A stretch of 64,000 bases of DNA from DATKPE01 sp035524335 (GTDB lineage: Bacteria > Bacteroidota > Ignavibacteria > UBA10030 > SZUA-254), in NCBI GenBank assembly GCA_035524335.1, contig DATKPE010000060.1, forward strand, positions 1 to 64,000, in the 5' to 3' direction. Both the position numbers and the translations under genes were made by a program. Below, piece by piece: positions 45,880 through 54,664 of the stretch (positions are counted from its first letter, which is position 1; each line of letters starts with the position of its first letter). Under the pieces are notes generated by a model that was not told where the DNA came from, made no database searches, and worked only from the letters and a program-made list of their open reading frames with translations.

Positions 45880-46824
45880 CTAAAAATCGTACCGGATGTT
45901 CGCCTCCGCCGCCGGCGCCACGCCGAACTGCGTCGGTTCGACCCTGACCTTCATGTCGGCGTGCAGATTGCTGTTGATCTTCGAGGCCGACCAGATCGCG
46001 TCGATCGCGCTGACGATGTGGTTGATCACCGCGACGCTCACGAACGTCCCGGCAATGTCGTAGTAGTCGTTCGCCTGCGCCCGCATTTTCGCATAGATGA
46101 AGAAGCGCTGGGAATTGCTCTGGAGCGGAAGATCGGAGGGTGTGATGCTCGCCTGATCGGCGTCGTCCCAGCCCCTGCTGAACTGCGGATACTTCCCGAT
46201 CAGCTCGTAATACTGCTGGCTCCCGTAGAGCGGCAGGAGGTGCGTATAGCCGTTATTGGGATAACTCCGCACATCGTCCTCGAGACGGTTGAGCTCCGAC
46301 CAGCGAACCGCGCGGAAGGGAGGCCCGGCGTTCGAACCGTTCCAGTCGGGGGGAAAGATGGTGTAGGAGGAGGCGCTCAGGTTCGGATTGAGCACGGCGA
46401 GATTGTGGAGGGTGAACTCGGCGTACCGGACCGGACTCCAGTGAGCATCGGCGTAGGCTTCGAAGGCATCGGTCTGCCGGTCGCCTTTGTTGTTGTAGGT
46501 GAGCGCCACCACCCAGGCCGTCACCTCCGTGGCAACGAAGACTCCCGCCTTCACGTAGCTGTTCGTGTACACCTGGCCGGCTCCCGGAATTGCGATCGAG
46601 AGTAATCCGGCGGTCCAGAGCGACTTCTTTCCATCGGTCTGCCCGAACATCCCGGGATCGCCGGCATTCATTCCCGGCATGCCCTGTTCCGCGGCAAGCT
46701 GTCGCGGTCCCGAAAAGAAATCGACCGACCCGTTGCCGGTAAGATGGATCCTCGGCGTTTCCCCGGCGGATGCCGGGCCCGCCAGGACGACCAAAAGGAG
46801 GGCTGGAATGAGGAGCAGGCGCAT
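45880..46824 (-). CDS. DUF5683-like secreted/membrane protein
   Basis: 314 aa. A signal peptide (LLIPALLLVVLAGPASAG) and a hallmark segment SLWTAGLLSIAIPGAGQVYT, then NSYVKAGVFVATEVTAW, as in DUF5683 proteins of Bacteroidota. A later segment YDIAGTFVSVAVINHIVSAI and a C-terminal strand ending in Phe (ANIRYDF) suggest outer-membrane or envelope placement. AAAGGA precedes the ATG. Function unknown. It is convergent with the LptF/G genes, five bases apart, and follows the propeller-barrel gene by 23 bases. Confidence 0.78.
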   Translation of the reverse strand: MRLLLIPALLLVVLAGPASAGETPRIHLTGNGSVDFFSGPRQLAAEQGMPGMNAGDPGMFGQTDGKKSLWTAGLLSIAIPGAGQVYTNSYVKAGVFVATEVTAWVVALTYNNKGDRQTDAFEAYADAHWSPVRYAEFTLHNLAVLNPNLSASSYTIFPPDWNGSNAGPPFRAVRWSELNRLEDDVRSYPNNGYTHLLPLYGSQQYYELIGKYPQFSRGWDDADQASITPSDLPLQSNSQRFFIYAKMRAQANDYYDIAGTFVSVAVINHIVSAIDAIWSASKINSNLHADMKVRVEPTQFGVAPAAEANIRYDF

Positions 46825-46847
46825 AGTGGTTCCTTTCGATGCGGAGA

Positions 46848-49800
46848 TTAGTCGAAGTCAAATCCGAACAGCACCCCGAAGTGAAAGTTCCACTCCTGGC
46901 CGTATGTCACGGTCTGGTCGCTGGTCGGCACGTAATACCGGAACTGGTTGAATCCGTAGGTGGCGTTGAAAAAGACCCTGGTGGGAAACGCATAGTAGGA
47001 AAACGCCTCAAGCCGGAGCTCCAGGCCTGCGTCGTACTTCATTTTCTGGCCTGTCAGACCGCCGCCGGTCCAGGCGTTGCCGGCATCGCCGTACGCCGCC
47101 GCATAGAGCTTGTCGAAGTAGATCTGCAGAAGGCGCATATCGATGTGTCCGAGAAGGGGAAAACGGTAGGTCAGATTCGACATGAAAAAATCGTTGCCGC
47201 CGAGCGAGTAGAAGGGATAGCCCTTCATGCCGGCAAGTCCACCGATGTAGAAATCGAAGAACTGGTCGACCGTGTGCGGGAGGATGGCGCCGGCGCGAAC
47301 CTGGCCGGTGATCGCGTGATCGAAGCCCGGAAGCGGAACCATTTCCTTCCAGCTTCCCTCCAGGCGGTGGAAGTCGACATGTTCGTAATTCGGCGTCAGG
47401 ATGCCGCTCGAGGGATCGACCGTATAGTTATTGTCCGGATTGAAGAGATTGAATTCATAATCGTATTTCAGCATGATCTTTCTCCCGATCGGATTGATTT
47501 CGGAGGTGCGGGAGAGACCGATCTGGCGGAAATCGAGCCGGAACGAGAGATCGTTGCCGATGAGGTACAGCGCGCCGGATGCCTGGACAAGCTGGGATAT
47601 CCTGTTCGGATCGGTCGGATCGACGAAACTGAAGGTGCCGATATCGGCGTTGTATCTGCTGTGCGCGTACCGGAGCTCGGCGTCGAGCGCCGTGGTAAAG
47701 AGCTTTTCCTTGAATGCGACGTCGAATTCGAGAAGGTTGTACGTGACGTCGATCGGGACCTTCAGATCCTCGCGGAGCATCAGGACATTGCTGGCGTTGC
47801 GCGTGAGGTTGTACGCTTCGAGGGAGACCTCGGGCTCGAGACCGAGCTGGAAAAGACCCGGGACTTTTCCGCGGTAATCGAAATCGAAGAAGAGATCCCG
47901 CTCCCCGAGCTTGTTCATCGCCGCCCCGGCGAAGAACCCGTACCGGTCGAGCACGTCGTAGGAATACATGTAGAGGCCGACCTTCAGCAGATCGATTCCC
48001 TTGTTTTTGGGATTGTAGTTATCGACCCGGAGAAAGGGAATGAAGGCGAGGCTTGTCGCGATGTTCCGGTACGTTGTGTCGGTATAGGCGGGAAGCTTCG
48101 AGTCGTCGTACTGCCGGAGCTTCTTCCAGTCGAACGCCGTGTCCGGCAGAACAGCAAACGCCGGCGGTCTGTGATCCTCGGGCGGCAGATAGCCCGGCGG
48201 CGAGGCGAGCTGTGCCGGTTTGCCGAGGAGAGCGATTTTGTAGCCGGATGAGAGGTACGAGGCGAAAGCGATCTGCCCGGCGGCGTTCACAGAGGGCATG
48301 AACGCGCCGCCCAGGACGTTGGTCAGCTGCGTGGTCTGCTTCGTCCGCAGGTCCATTTCATAGAGATTGAAGATGCCGGTCTGATCGGAGCTGTAGATGA
48401 TCGACGATCCGTCGGCGGTGAAGACGGCATTCCGTTCATCTGCCGGAGTGGCAAGGAGAAAGGAGACTTCCCCGCCGCCCGCAGGAATGGAAGCGATATC
48501 CCGTCCGTCTTTTATCGAATAGTCGAACATGATGGTCGAGCCGTCGGGCGACCATTTGGGATTGTAGACCTGTTCTCCGCCGGAATAGTTCGTCAACCGC
48601 CGTATGCCCGAGCCGTCCGGGCGCATTGTATAGAGATTGATCGTCCCGTCGCTTCCGGCGAGGAATGCGATTGTCGAGCCGTCGGGTGAAACGGCGGGAG
48701 AATGGGCGCGCAGACCGTGGGTGAGGCGGGTTTCGTCGTCGCGCGCGATGTCGTACACATAGAGGTCTGCGATGTTCGACCAGTGGCTGTTCGCCTGGGT
48801 GATCTTGCCGTAGTAAATTTTCTTCCCGTCCGGCGACCAGGAAAATGCCGACCGGACGCCGGTTTTCAGGAGTTTGTCCTCCTTCGTGGCGACATTATAG
48901 AGATAGAGCGAGGAGAGGGCGAAATAATCGGCGGTCTTGTTCGAGACATAGGCGATGGAGGCGCCGTCGGGAGAGAAGGAGGGATAAAAGTTGCCGAAGC
49001 CGGTGGGAGCGATCAGTTCTCCGGCCACGGGATTCGGGCGGATGCCCGAGGTTCTGCGGAAATAATCGTCCTGCACGGATGCGCGCCATTCGTCGTAGAG
49101 ATCCTTCCCCTCCTTGCCGGTGGCGTCCGCGATCGCGCCGTCGATCGTCAGCGCGGTGAGCGACGTGAGGTTTCTCGAAATCTTTTCGAGGATCTGGTCG
49201 CCAAACCGGTCGGAAATGTATTTCACGAAGGCGAAGCCCGCGTTATAGGACGATTCGTTGCCGAGGCTCGTCTTGCCGAAGACCGACATTTCGTTCCAGG
49301 TCAGCATCGTGCTGTCGAGAGCGTACATCCGGAGGATCATGTCGCGCACCGCGTCCCAGGAATCGTATCCCAGCTCCCTGCGGTTGAACTGCGCCACCCC
49401 TTCGGCGAACCAGCTGGGGATCACATAGCCGGAGACCGGATAGGAGACGATGCCGTTCGGATAGCCGTAGAGAACATCGGTGCGGCGCTCCGATTCGTAC
49501 TGAAGCCATTGAAGATAGAACGCCGGAACCCTCCTGCCGAACTTGAGCGAGGTCTGGATCTGAACGACGTGCGTGAACTCGTGGGTGATGACGTTGCGGA
49601 GCCAGTTGTGCGTTCCGCGAAGGTCGAAATCGAGCGCGGAGGCCCAGATTTCGATTTTATTGTCGAAAAAATACGCTCCGCCGTTCGAAAAATCGTCGTA
49701 ATCCTTTACCACGAAGCTGACCTTGCCGTCCGGCTCGTGGTGATAGAGCGACGTGACCGGACCGTAAATCTCCTCGGCGATCTTGGCGATTGTCCTCGCC

Positions 49801-49952
49801 GTCCGCTCTTCTCCCTCATGGTAATTGACGTAAAAATGAGGCGTTTCGATCGTCCGCCAGTTCAGTTCGGGATGATAGAATTCGTCCTGAGCGGATGCGG
49901 AAACGGCCAGAACTGTAAACAGGAGAGCGGAGAAAAGAAAGCGGGGGATCAT
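46848..49952 (-). CDS. Metallopeptidase / TolB-type propeller / outer-membrane barrel fusion
   Basis: 1034 aa from ATG at 49952, which overlaps the upstream small gene as ATGA and gives a signal peptide (FLFSALLFTVLAVSASAQ). The longer frame to 50171 is Arg-rich non-coding extension. Residues about 25-270 are a peptidase-MA/gluzincin domain with intact zinc site His124-Glu125-His128 (HEFTH) and Glu184 (WFAEGVAQF). Residues about 290-620 hold WD40-like TolB repeats (YPSFSPDGASIAYVSNKTAD; FSWSPDGKKIYYG; HSPAVSPDGSTIAFLAG). Residues about 690-1034 are a beta-barrel ending FHFGVLFGFDFD, like Omp85/surface-antigen barrels. It may be a membrane-tethered protease; the substrate is unknown. Confidence 0.85.
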   Translation of the reverse strand: MIPRFLFSALLFTVLAVSASAQDEFYHPELNWRTIETPHFYVNYHEGEERTARTIAKIAEEIYGPVTSLYHHEPDGKVSFVVKDYDDFSNGGAYFFDNKIEIWASALDFDLRGTHNWLRNVITHEFTHVVQIQTSLKFGRRVPAFYLQWLQYESERRTDVLYGYPNGIVSYPVSGYVIPSWFAEGVAQFNRRELGYDSWDAVRDMILRMYALDSTMLTWNEMSVFGKTSLGNESSYNAGFAFVKYISDRFGDQILEKISRNLTSLTALTIDGAIADATGKEGKDLYDEWRASVQDDYFRRTSGIRPNPVAGELIAPTGFGNFYPSFSPDGASIAYVSNKTADYFALSSLYLYNVATKEDKLLKTGVRSAFSWSPDGKKIYYGKITQANSHWSNIADLYVYDIARDDETRLTHGLRAHSPAVSPDGSTIAFLAGSDGTINLYTMRPDGSGIRRLTNYSGGEQVYNPKWSPDGSTIMFDYSIKDGRDIASIPAGGGEVSFLLATPADERNAVFTADGSSIIYSSDQTGIFNLYEMDLRTKQTTQLTNVLGGAFMPSVNAAGQIAFASYLSSGYKIALLGKPAQLASPPGYLPPEDHRPPAFAVLPDTAFDWKKLRQYDDSKLPAYTDTTYRNIATSLAFIPFLRVDNYNPKNKGIDLLKVGLYMYSYDVLDRYGFFAGAAMNKLGERDLFFDFDYRGKVPGLFQLGLEPEVSLEAYNLTRNASNVLMLREDLKVPIDVTYNLLEFDVAFKEKLFTTALDAELRYAHSRYNADIGTFSFVDPTDPNRISQLVQASGALYLIGNDLSFRLDFRQIGLSRTSEINPIGRKIMLKYDYEFNLFNPDNNYTVDPSSGILTPNYEHVDFHRLEGSWKEMVPLPGFDHAITGQVRAGAILPHTVDQFFDFYIGGLAGMKGYPFYSLGGNDFFMSNLTYRFPLLGHIDMRLLQIYFDKLYAAAYGDAGNAWTGGGLTGQKMKYDAGLELRLEAFSYYAFPTRVFFNATYGFNQFRYYVPTSDQTVTYGQEWNFHFGVLFGFDFD

Positions 49953-50179
49953 TCGAGTGAAAGGATTAGAGTCGTGATATAATTCTGGCTGAGCGGTATC
50001 TGGCAGTAGAGCTGTTGAAACCGGGCTTTCTGAATCATCAGATCGACGACGGAGCTGACCTGGTAGGCGGCGTCGTAGGTGGAATCCGAAAAATAGCCGT
50101 CCACGATCGCCCCGACCGGCAGGACCTGACGGCAGGACCAGAAGATCAGACAGAGCTGGCCGATCCCGCATCGATGCAC
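49949..50179 (-). CDS. Small protein of unknown function between the M6-like and propeller-barrel genes
   Basis: 76 aa with a proposed GTG start at 50179; TTG at 50185 is an alternative. GAAGG lies seven bases before the GTG. It fills an otherwise empty gap, its third codon positions are GC-rich like real genes here, and its TGA overlaps the next ATG as ATGA. The sequence is hydrophobic and Cys-containing at the start (IGQLCLIFWSCRQVLPVGAI), then DSTYDAAYQVSSVVDLMIQK and QNYITTLILSLE. The same frame extends upstream to 50308 inside the M6-like gene, which I treat as shadow. No family recognised. Confidence 0.5.
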   Translation of the reverse strand: MHRCGIGQLCLIFWSCRQVLPVGAIVDGYFSDSTYDAAYQVSSVVDLMIQKARFQQLYCQIPLSQNYITTLILSLE

Positions 50180-50189
50180 GGGCAACCCT

Positions 50190-53100
50190 TCATTTGATGA
50201 CCGCGATTTTGATGATGGCCGTTCCACTGCCGCCGTCGTCGCCCTGCGCGTCCACATGCGCGAAATAGATGCCGCTCTGAATTCCCGAAACATCCCATTC
50301 GACTTCATTGTCGATCCCGCCGACGCCCGGACCGTCGAACTCCGTCACCCTGTCGCCCGCAAGATCGATGATCTTGATGTGCACCCGCGCGGCGGATCTG
50401 ATGTAGTACCGGATGTGCGTCCGGTACCCGTGCACCCGGTCGACAGGATTGGGCCAGTTGTAAACCCGGTCTTTCGGGAGAAACGAATCGTACTGGGCGA
50501 CCGGCACGGGGACGGAATCCGAGAGGGCCGAGCCCGCGGCATCCCGCGACCACTGAGGCCACGACTGGACCGGCGGTACGGCGAGTCCGGTATGGAGAGT
50601 ACCGGTCTTCCAGGCATAGATATGACCGTCGTCCGAGGCAACCGCGATCCCGATGTCGGTACAGCTGAGACAACTGCTCGGAAGATAGGTAACCACCGGC
50701 GTCGAACCGCTGTTCGGTCCGGCCAGAAGGGGAAATCCGGCAAGCTGGGCGCCCGAGCGGTTATAGGCATAGAGCAGGCCCTCTCGCGTCGAAACGAGGA
50801 GATCCTCGATCCCGTCGCCGTTCAGATCGGCCACCAGCGGCTCCCCCGGCAGAGTATCGGCCGTCTGCGGCTGGAGGGGAAAGTGATCGATCAGAACGCC
50901 GGACGGATTGTAAGCGTAGACCTTCTGTCCGGCACAGAAGACGATGTCCTTTTTGCCGCCGCCGGTCAGATCGGCCAGCGCGGCGCCGTTCCGGATCGGC
51001 GCGCCGGTGGAAACGGGAAACCCATCCGCCGTCGAGAGATCGCTCCGGAGGCCGTACATATCGCCGTCCCTGGTCAGGACGACGATGAGCTTCCCGGCCG
51101 CGGTCGAGAGCGCGCCCACCGAGGGCGGAGCAACGAGCGAATGATTCAATTTTCTGGACCGTTCGATCCCCGACATGGTGAAGACGGTCACGGTGTCGTC
51201 GGCGCCACAGCTGACAAACTCACCGGAGCGGTTCAGGAGCGCCAGGCCTTCCGAATGGAGCCGGAGCGAATCGATGACCGTTCCACTGAGCCCGATCCTG
51301 AAGATCCAGTTGCCGAGTCCAAAGACGACGGTGGTATCGAGGATGACCGGATTTGTCATCTGACCGCTGTGGGAGCTGAGAAATCCGGGATCGGCGAGCT
51401 GGCCGCCGTGGAGGTCCCGGAGCGAGAGAGCGAGGCGGTAGATGCTGCCGGCGGCGGCATCGGGGCTGTCGACCGGCTGGCCGTTCGTCTGCCAGGCGCT
51501 CACCGTTCCGGCGCGGAAACGGAGCGGGCCGGCGGAAAGAATCAATTCGGCGGCCTGGTCGCCCACAATATCTGCCGCCTTCAGGAACGAGGTTCCCGGG
51601 GCGACGCCGGTTGCGGCGGGGAATCCGGGGAGGGGCGAGATGGTGTTGTCGCCCACTTCGATGCGCGCCGTCATGACGGGGGCGCGCAGGGAAAAATCGG
51701 TGACCGTGATGTGGCTGTCGGCGCCGTCGTTGCTCCTGCTGGAGGGATACGACGTCGGCGTAAACGCATTCGAACGGAGCCGGAGGAGGGCCCTGTTGCC
51801 CTGATACCAGTAATCCAGCACCGAACCGCTCTCACTGCCGTATCCGGCATCGAGCAGGCCGTACGTCTGGCCGATATCCTGCGAACCGTCGGCTTCCATG
51901 AGGTTCACGCCGCGGCGGTCGGGGTTGGCATTGACGGTATTGCCGGCAAGGGAAGAATCAATCACATTTTCGTCGATGTGCCAGATCAGGATGCCGCCGT
52001 CGTAGAACTCGCCCGTCGTGGTATTGACCCCTCCCGGGAGGCTCCAGTCGACCTCATCGAGGTCGGTGACCACGCCGAAGATGGAGCGGGTGTCGAGCGC
52101 GTTAAAACCGGTGGTATCCCTCTGCCAGGTCCGGGTGAAGACGGAATCGTGGATGGTCATGGTAACCGTGGCGCCGTCGCGGTGAGCGTCGCGGTTTCTG
52201 TTTTCCGCGAGGAAATATTCCTTCTCACTGATCAGGATGCGGTAGACTGTATCCCTGTCGGGGTAAAGCGAAACGGCAGGCAGGGAATAGACCTGATCGC
52301 CGCCGGCCACGGTGACGGGGACGGTCCAGCCGAGGTATGCCCGTTCCCATGCAGACGGTGCCGGGGGAAACACCCCGTTCCAGCTGAAGATCGATTCGCC
52401 ATCCATCAGGCCGAAGCGGCCGATGCCGGAGGCGCCGGTCTTGGTATCGAACAGGTCCGGAAGTCCGAGATAGCTTCCGATGCTCGCCGCCAGGAGGCCG
52501 TTGATGCCGAGCTGGACGAGGCTTTCGCCGACGGAGGTCGGCACGAGTCTGCTTTCCGTTTCGGGCAGGATGATCGAGTTGGTGACGGTGGCACCGGAGA
52601 CGGTGACGCCCGGATAGGATGATCCGAAGATATCCCGGAGCGCGCCGAGGCTCAGATAGATTGAAGGAAGATCGAGGGGCGACGGGTCGTATCCGTAAAT
52701 CGCGGCCAGGTCGATGTCGCGGCCCGCCCCTGCGTGAAAGAGAATGAAGAGATCGTACGGCTGTGCCGCGATGAGGCCGGGAGTGACCGAATCGACGGTA
52801 TGCCAGGCGTCCTGGACGAGCGAGCCGAGTTCGGCGTTGCTGGCGCTGGTCCGCGGCGGGCTGTAGTGCGCCATCGTGAACGGGAGCCGGTAGACGCTGT
52901 CGAGAAGCGTGGGAAGAATGACGACCCGGCCGCCCGACACCCTGCGAAAATAATTCTGTGCGAAGGTAAGATGCTGGCGGAAATAGGAGCCGTTGTGCGG
53001 AGCGGCGTCGATGACGCGCCCGAGGGTGTCGCCCAGATCGAACGAACCGTTGCCGGTGGTGCGGCTGTCGTTGTCGCGCTGGAATGCCACCATGGCGGCG

Positions 53101-53270
53101 AGGACGCGAAGCGTTTCCGGGAACGCGGCATGCAGTCGGGCCGGGCCGGGCGGATGGAACGCGGCGGGGGCGGCCTGCAGGGCATGGGAAAATTTCTGCG
53201 GCGTCTGAGCGTCAAGGCGCAGAGCGATGACCGCCAGCAGAAGGGTACCGGCGATGGCGAGGGATCTCAC
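50190..53270 (-). CDS. M6 (immune inhibitor A)-like protein with lost zinc site, FG-GAP repeats and T9SS sorting domain
   Basis: 1026 aa. A signal peptide (LAIAGTLLLAVIALRLDAQ) is followed by an M6-peptidase-like region to about residue 450. The family's HEFGHxLGLPDLYD segment reads ASIGSYLGLPDLFD: Ala262, Ser263 and Ser266 replace His, Glu and His, while the flanking LGLPDLFD and FGLMDGES are kept. Residues about 580-910 resemble FG-GAP/VCBS propeller repeats (PLVADLNGDGIEDLLVSTRE; AALADLTGGGKKDIVFCAG). The last 85 or so residues form a type A T9SS sorting domain (VYNWPNPVDRVHGYRTHIRY, then IQSGIYFAHVDA). Likely a cell-surface, catalytically dead binding protein exported by the nearby T9SS. 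Confidence 0.85.
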   Translation of the reverse strand: MRSLAIAGTLLLAVIALRLDAQTPQKFSHALQAAPAAFHPPGPARLHAAFPETLRVLAAMVAFQRDNDSRTTGNGSFDLGDTLGRVIDAAPHNGSYFRQHLTFAQNYFRRVSGGRVVILPTLLDSVYRLPFTMAHYSPPRTSASNAELGSLVQDAWHTVDSVTPGLIAAQPYDLFILFHAGAGRDIDLAAIYGYDPSPLDLPSIYLSLGALRDIFGSSYPGVTVSGATVTNSIILPETESRLVPTSVGESLVQLGINGLLAASIGSYLGLPDLFDTKTGASGIGRFGLMDGESIFSWNGVFPPAPSAWERAYLGWTVPVTVAGGDQVYSLPAVSLYPDRDTVYRILISEKEYFLAENRNRDAHRDGATVTMTIHDSVFTRTWQRDTTGFNALDTRSIFGVVTDLDEVDWSLPGGVNTTTGEFYDGGILIWHIDENVIDSSLAGNTVNANPDRRGVNLMEADGSQDIGQTYGLLDAGYGSESGSVLDYWYQGNRALLRLRSNAFTPTSYPSSRSNDGADSHITVTDFSLRAPVMTARIEVGDNTISPLPGFPAATGVAPGTSFLKAADIVGDQAAELILSAGPLRFRAGTVSAWQTNGQPVDSPDAAAGSIYRLALSLRDLHGGQLADPGFLSSHSGQMTNPVILDTTVVFGLGNWIFRIGLSGTVIDSLRLHSEGLALLNRSGEFVSCGADDTVTVFTMSGIERSRKLNHSLVAPPSVGALSTAAGKLIVVLTRDGDMYGLRSDLSTADGFPVSTGAPIRNGAALADLTGGGKKDIVFCAGQKVYAYNPSGVLIDHFPLQPQTADTLPGEPLVADLNGDGIEDLLVSTREGLLYAYNRSGAQLAGFPLLAGPNSGSTPVVTYLPSSCLSCTDIGIAVASDDGHIYAWKTGTLHTGLAVPPVQSWPQWSRDAAGSALSDSVPVPVAQYDSFLPKDRVYNWPNPVDRVHGYRTHIRYYIRSAARVHIKIIDLAGDRVTEFDGPGVGGIDNEVEWDVSGIQSGIYFAHVDAQGDDGGSGTAIIKIAVIK

Positions 53271-53319
53271 GGTGGTTTCCGGCGATTGAACGGGCGTTGG
53301 GAGCGTCGGTCAGCGGGAG

Positions 53320-53353
53320 CCCTCCGTGCGGGAGGGAAATCCCGCGCGGAGGG
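53320..53353 (-). other. Strong GC hairpin between porV and the M6-like gene
   Basis: A 14-base stem (CCCTCCGTGCGGGA with TCCCGCGCGGAGGG, one G-T wobble) with a 6-base loop, in the 97-base gap between two minus-strand genes. No T-tract follows on either strand. It could be a processing or stability element that sets porV output above or below the downstream gene; it is not a classic intrinsic terminator. Confidence 0.7.
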
Positions 53354-53367
53354 ACCGGAGACTGTGG

Positions 53368-54549
53368 TTATTGCTGTGTCGGCTGTGTCTGATCTACCCC
53401 GCCCCACGCGATGGAGAGCGTAAAGCGGAGGGTTTCGGCGAGCGGACTGGTTTCCTCGACCGCGGAGAGATAGCTGAAATCGAATCCGTAAATGTCGTAC
53501 CGGATTCCCGCTCCGAAGGTGAGGAATTTCCGGCCGCCATTGTCCGGGGGCGGTGCTTCATAGAAGTACCCGAAACGGAGGGCGATCAGTTTCGGCGCAC
53601 CGTACCAGTATTCGAAGCCGGTTCCGATGGTCACTTTTTTCAGGCCGCCGTCGCCCCAGGCCGAGAAGAGCGATTTCGGAAGATTGTCGACGCTCTGAGG
53701 GGTGATGATATTGCCGAGCGAATCGTCCACCTCGGGTCTGCGGCGGACCAGGAGACGGTTGAAATCGAGTACGAAATTGATCGTGTTGTATTCGGAGCTG
53801 AGAAGCTCTCCGGCGAACGCAAGACAGAGATTGGTCGGAAGGGGATCCGCCTGCGCCTGGTCGATATAGGTGATTTTAGGACCGAGGTTCGAGAGGTTGA
53901 ATCCGATGCTGACCCGGTTGCCGATATCGCCGACGAACGGAATATCGAGAACGGAGGGTTTCCAGAGCGCCGAGACGTCGAAGCTGACGGTGGAGGCGAT
54001 GCCTTCACGTCCCTGCTGTTGGACGTCGAACGGCGCGAGGACGTCGCGGATATACCGGAGGTTCAGTCCGAGGCCGAGGTCGTTCGTCACCTTGGCGGCG
54101 TACCCCGCGGTCACCGCAAGCTCATACGCCTTGAAGGTGCCGATCGGCGTCGGATTGTCGGTGGTGATCTGGAACTCGCCGAGGCTGAGGTAGGTCACCG
54201 TCGCCCCGAAGGTTCCGCCCCAGCTGTCGATCCTGTTCCGGTAAGCCAGATAGTCGTAAAACAGATCCGACTGCTGGAATGCGGGGAGCCAGTTGGAGTG
54301 GGTGATGCTGACTTCCTGGCCGTTGAGAAAGGCCAGACCCGCCGGGTTCCAGTGTGATGCCGCCGCGTCGTCGGCGAGAGCAGCTCCGGCCTCCCCCATA
54401 CCGTCCGCCCGTGCATTTGGTGCGATCAGAAGAAACGGCACCGCCGCATCCCCCTGCGCCATGCCGTTCTGCGGAATGCCCATCAGCGCACAGAGGAGGA
54501 GAACCATGGCCGCGGCAGGAATCGCTCTCCGATATACTCTCGAAGTCAT
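53368..54549 (-). CDS. porV: PorV, T9SS outer-membrane shuttle protein
   Basis: 393 aa from ATG at 54549, preceded by AAGGAAG and a signal peptide (AIPAAAMVLLLCALMGIPQN, then GMAQ). The open frame extends to 54678, but that part covers the promoter. PorV-type N terminus: AVPFLLIAPNARADGMGEAG, then AALADDAAASHWNPAGLAFL, followed by FadL-like barrel strands to the C terminus (YDIYGFDFSYLSAVEETSPL). PorV collects clients from the SprA translocon and hands them to the PorU sortase, whose gene is directly upstream. Confidence 0.93.
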   Translation of the reverse strand: MTSRVYRRAIPAAAMVLLLCALMGIPQNGMAQGDAAVPFLLIAPNARADGMGEAGAALADDAAASHWNPAGLAFLNGQEVSITHSNWLPAFQQSDLFYDYLAYRNRIDSWGGTFGATVTYLSLGEFQITTDNPTPIGTFKAYELAVTAGYAAKVTNDLGLGLNLRYIRDVLAPFDVQQQGREGIASTVSFDVSALWKPSVLDIPFVGDIGNRVSIGFNLSNLGPKITYIDQAQADPLPTNLCLAFAGELLSSEYNTINFVLDFNRLLVRRRPEVDDSLGNIITPQSVDNLPKSLFSAWGDGGLKKVTIGTGFEYWYGAPKLIALRFGYFYEAPPPDNGGRKFLTFGAGIRYDIYGFDFSYLSAVEETSPLAETLRFTLSIAWGGVDQTQPTQQ

Positions 54550-54622
54550 AGATAACTTCCTTCTATAATAAAACACGATTGAACTATTGGTTAATTTGCA
54601 ATTTGGACGGTTGGAGATCAGT

Positions 54623-54651
54623 AATGTACCATCTTTCGCCCAGAGAATCAA
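54623..54651 (-). promoter_or_regulatory. Candidate promoter for porV
   Basis: TTGATT (54651-54646), 17-base spacer, TACATT (54628-54623) on the minus strand, in the 115-base gap after porU. It would give a leader of about 65 bases. A 6-base hairpin GCCCAG/CTGGGC overlaps the -35 region. Confidence 0.5.
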
Positions 54652-54664
54652 CTGGGCGGGATGA

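Noticed and set aside
49953..50171. N-terminal extension of the propeller-barrel protein
   Set aside because: The extension is Arg-rich and lacks homology character, while ATG at 49952 opens a clean signal peptide and overlaps a preceding stop.
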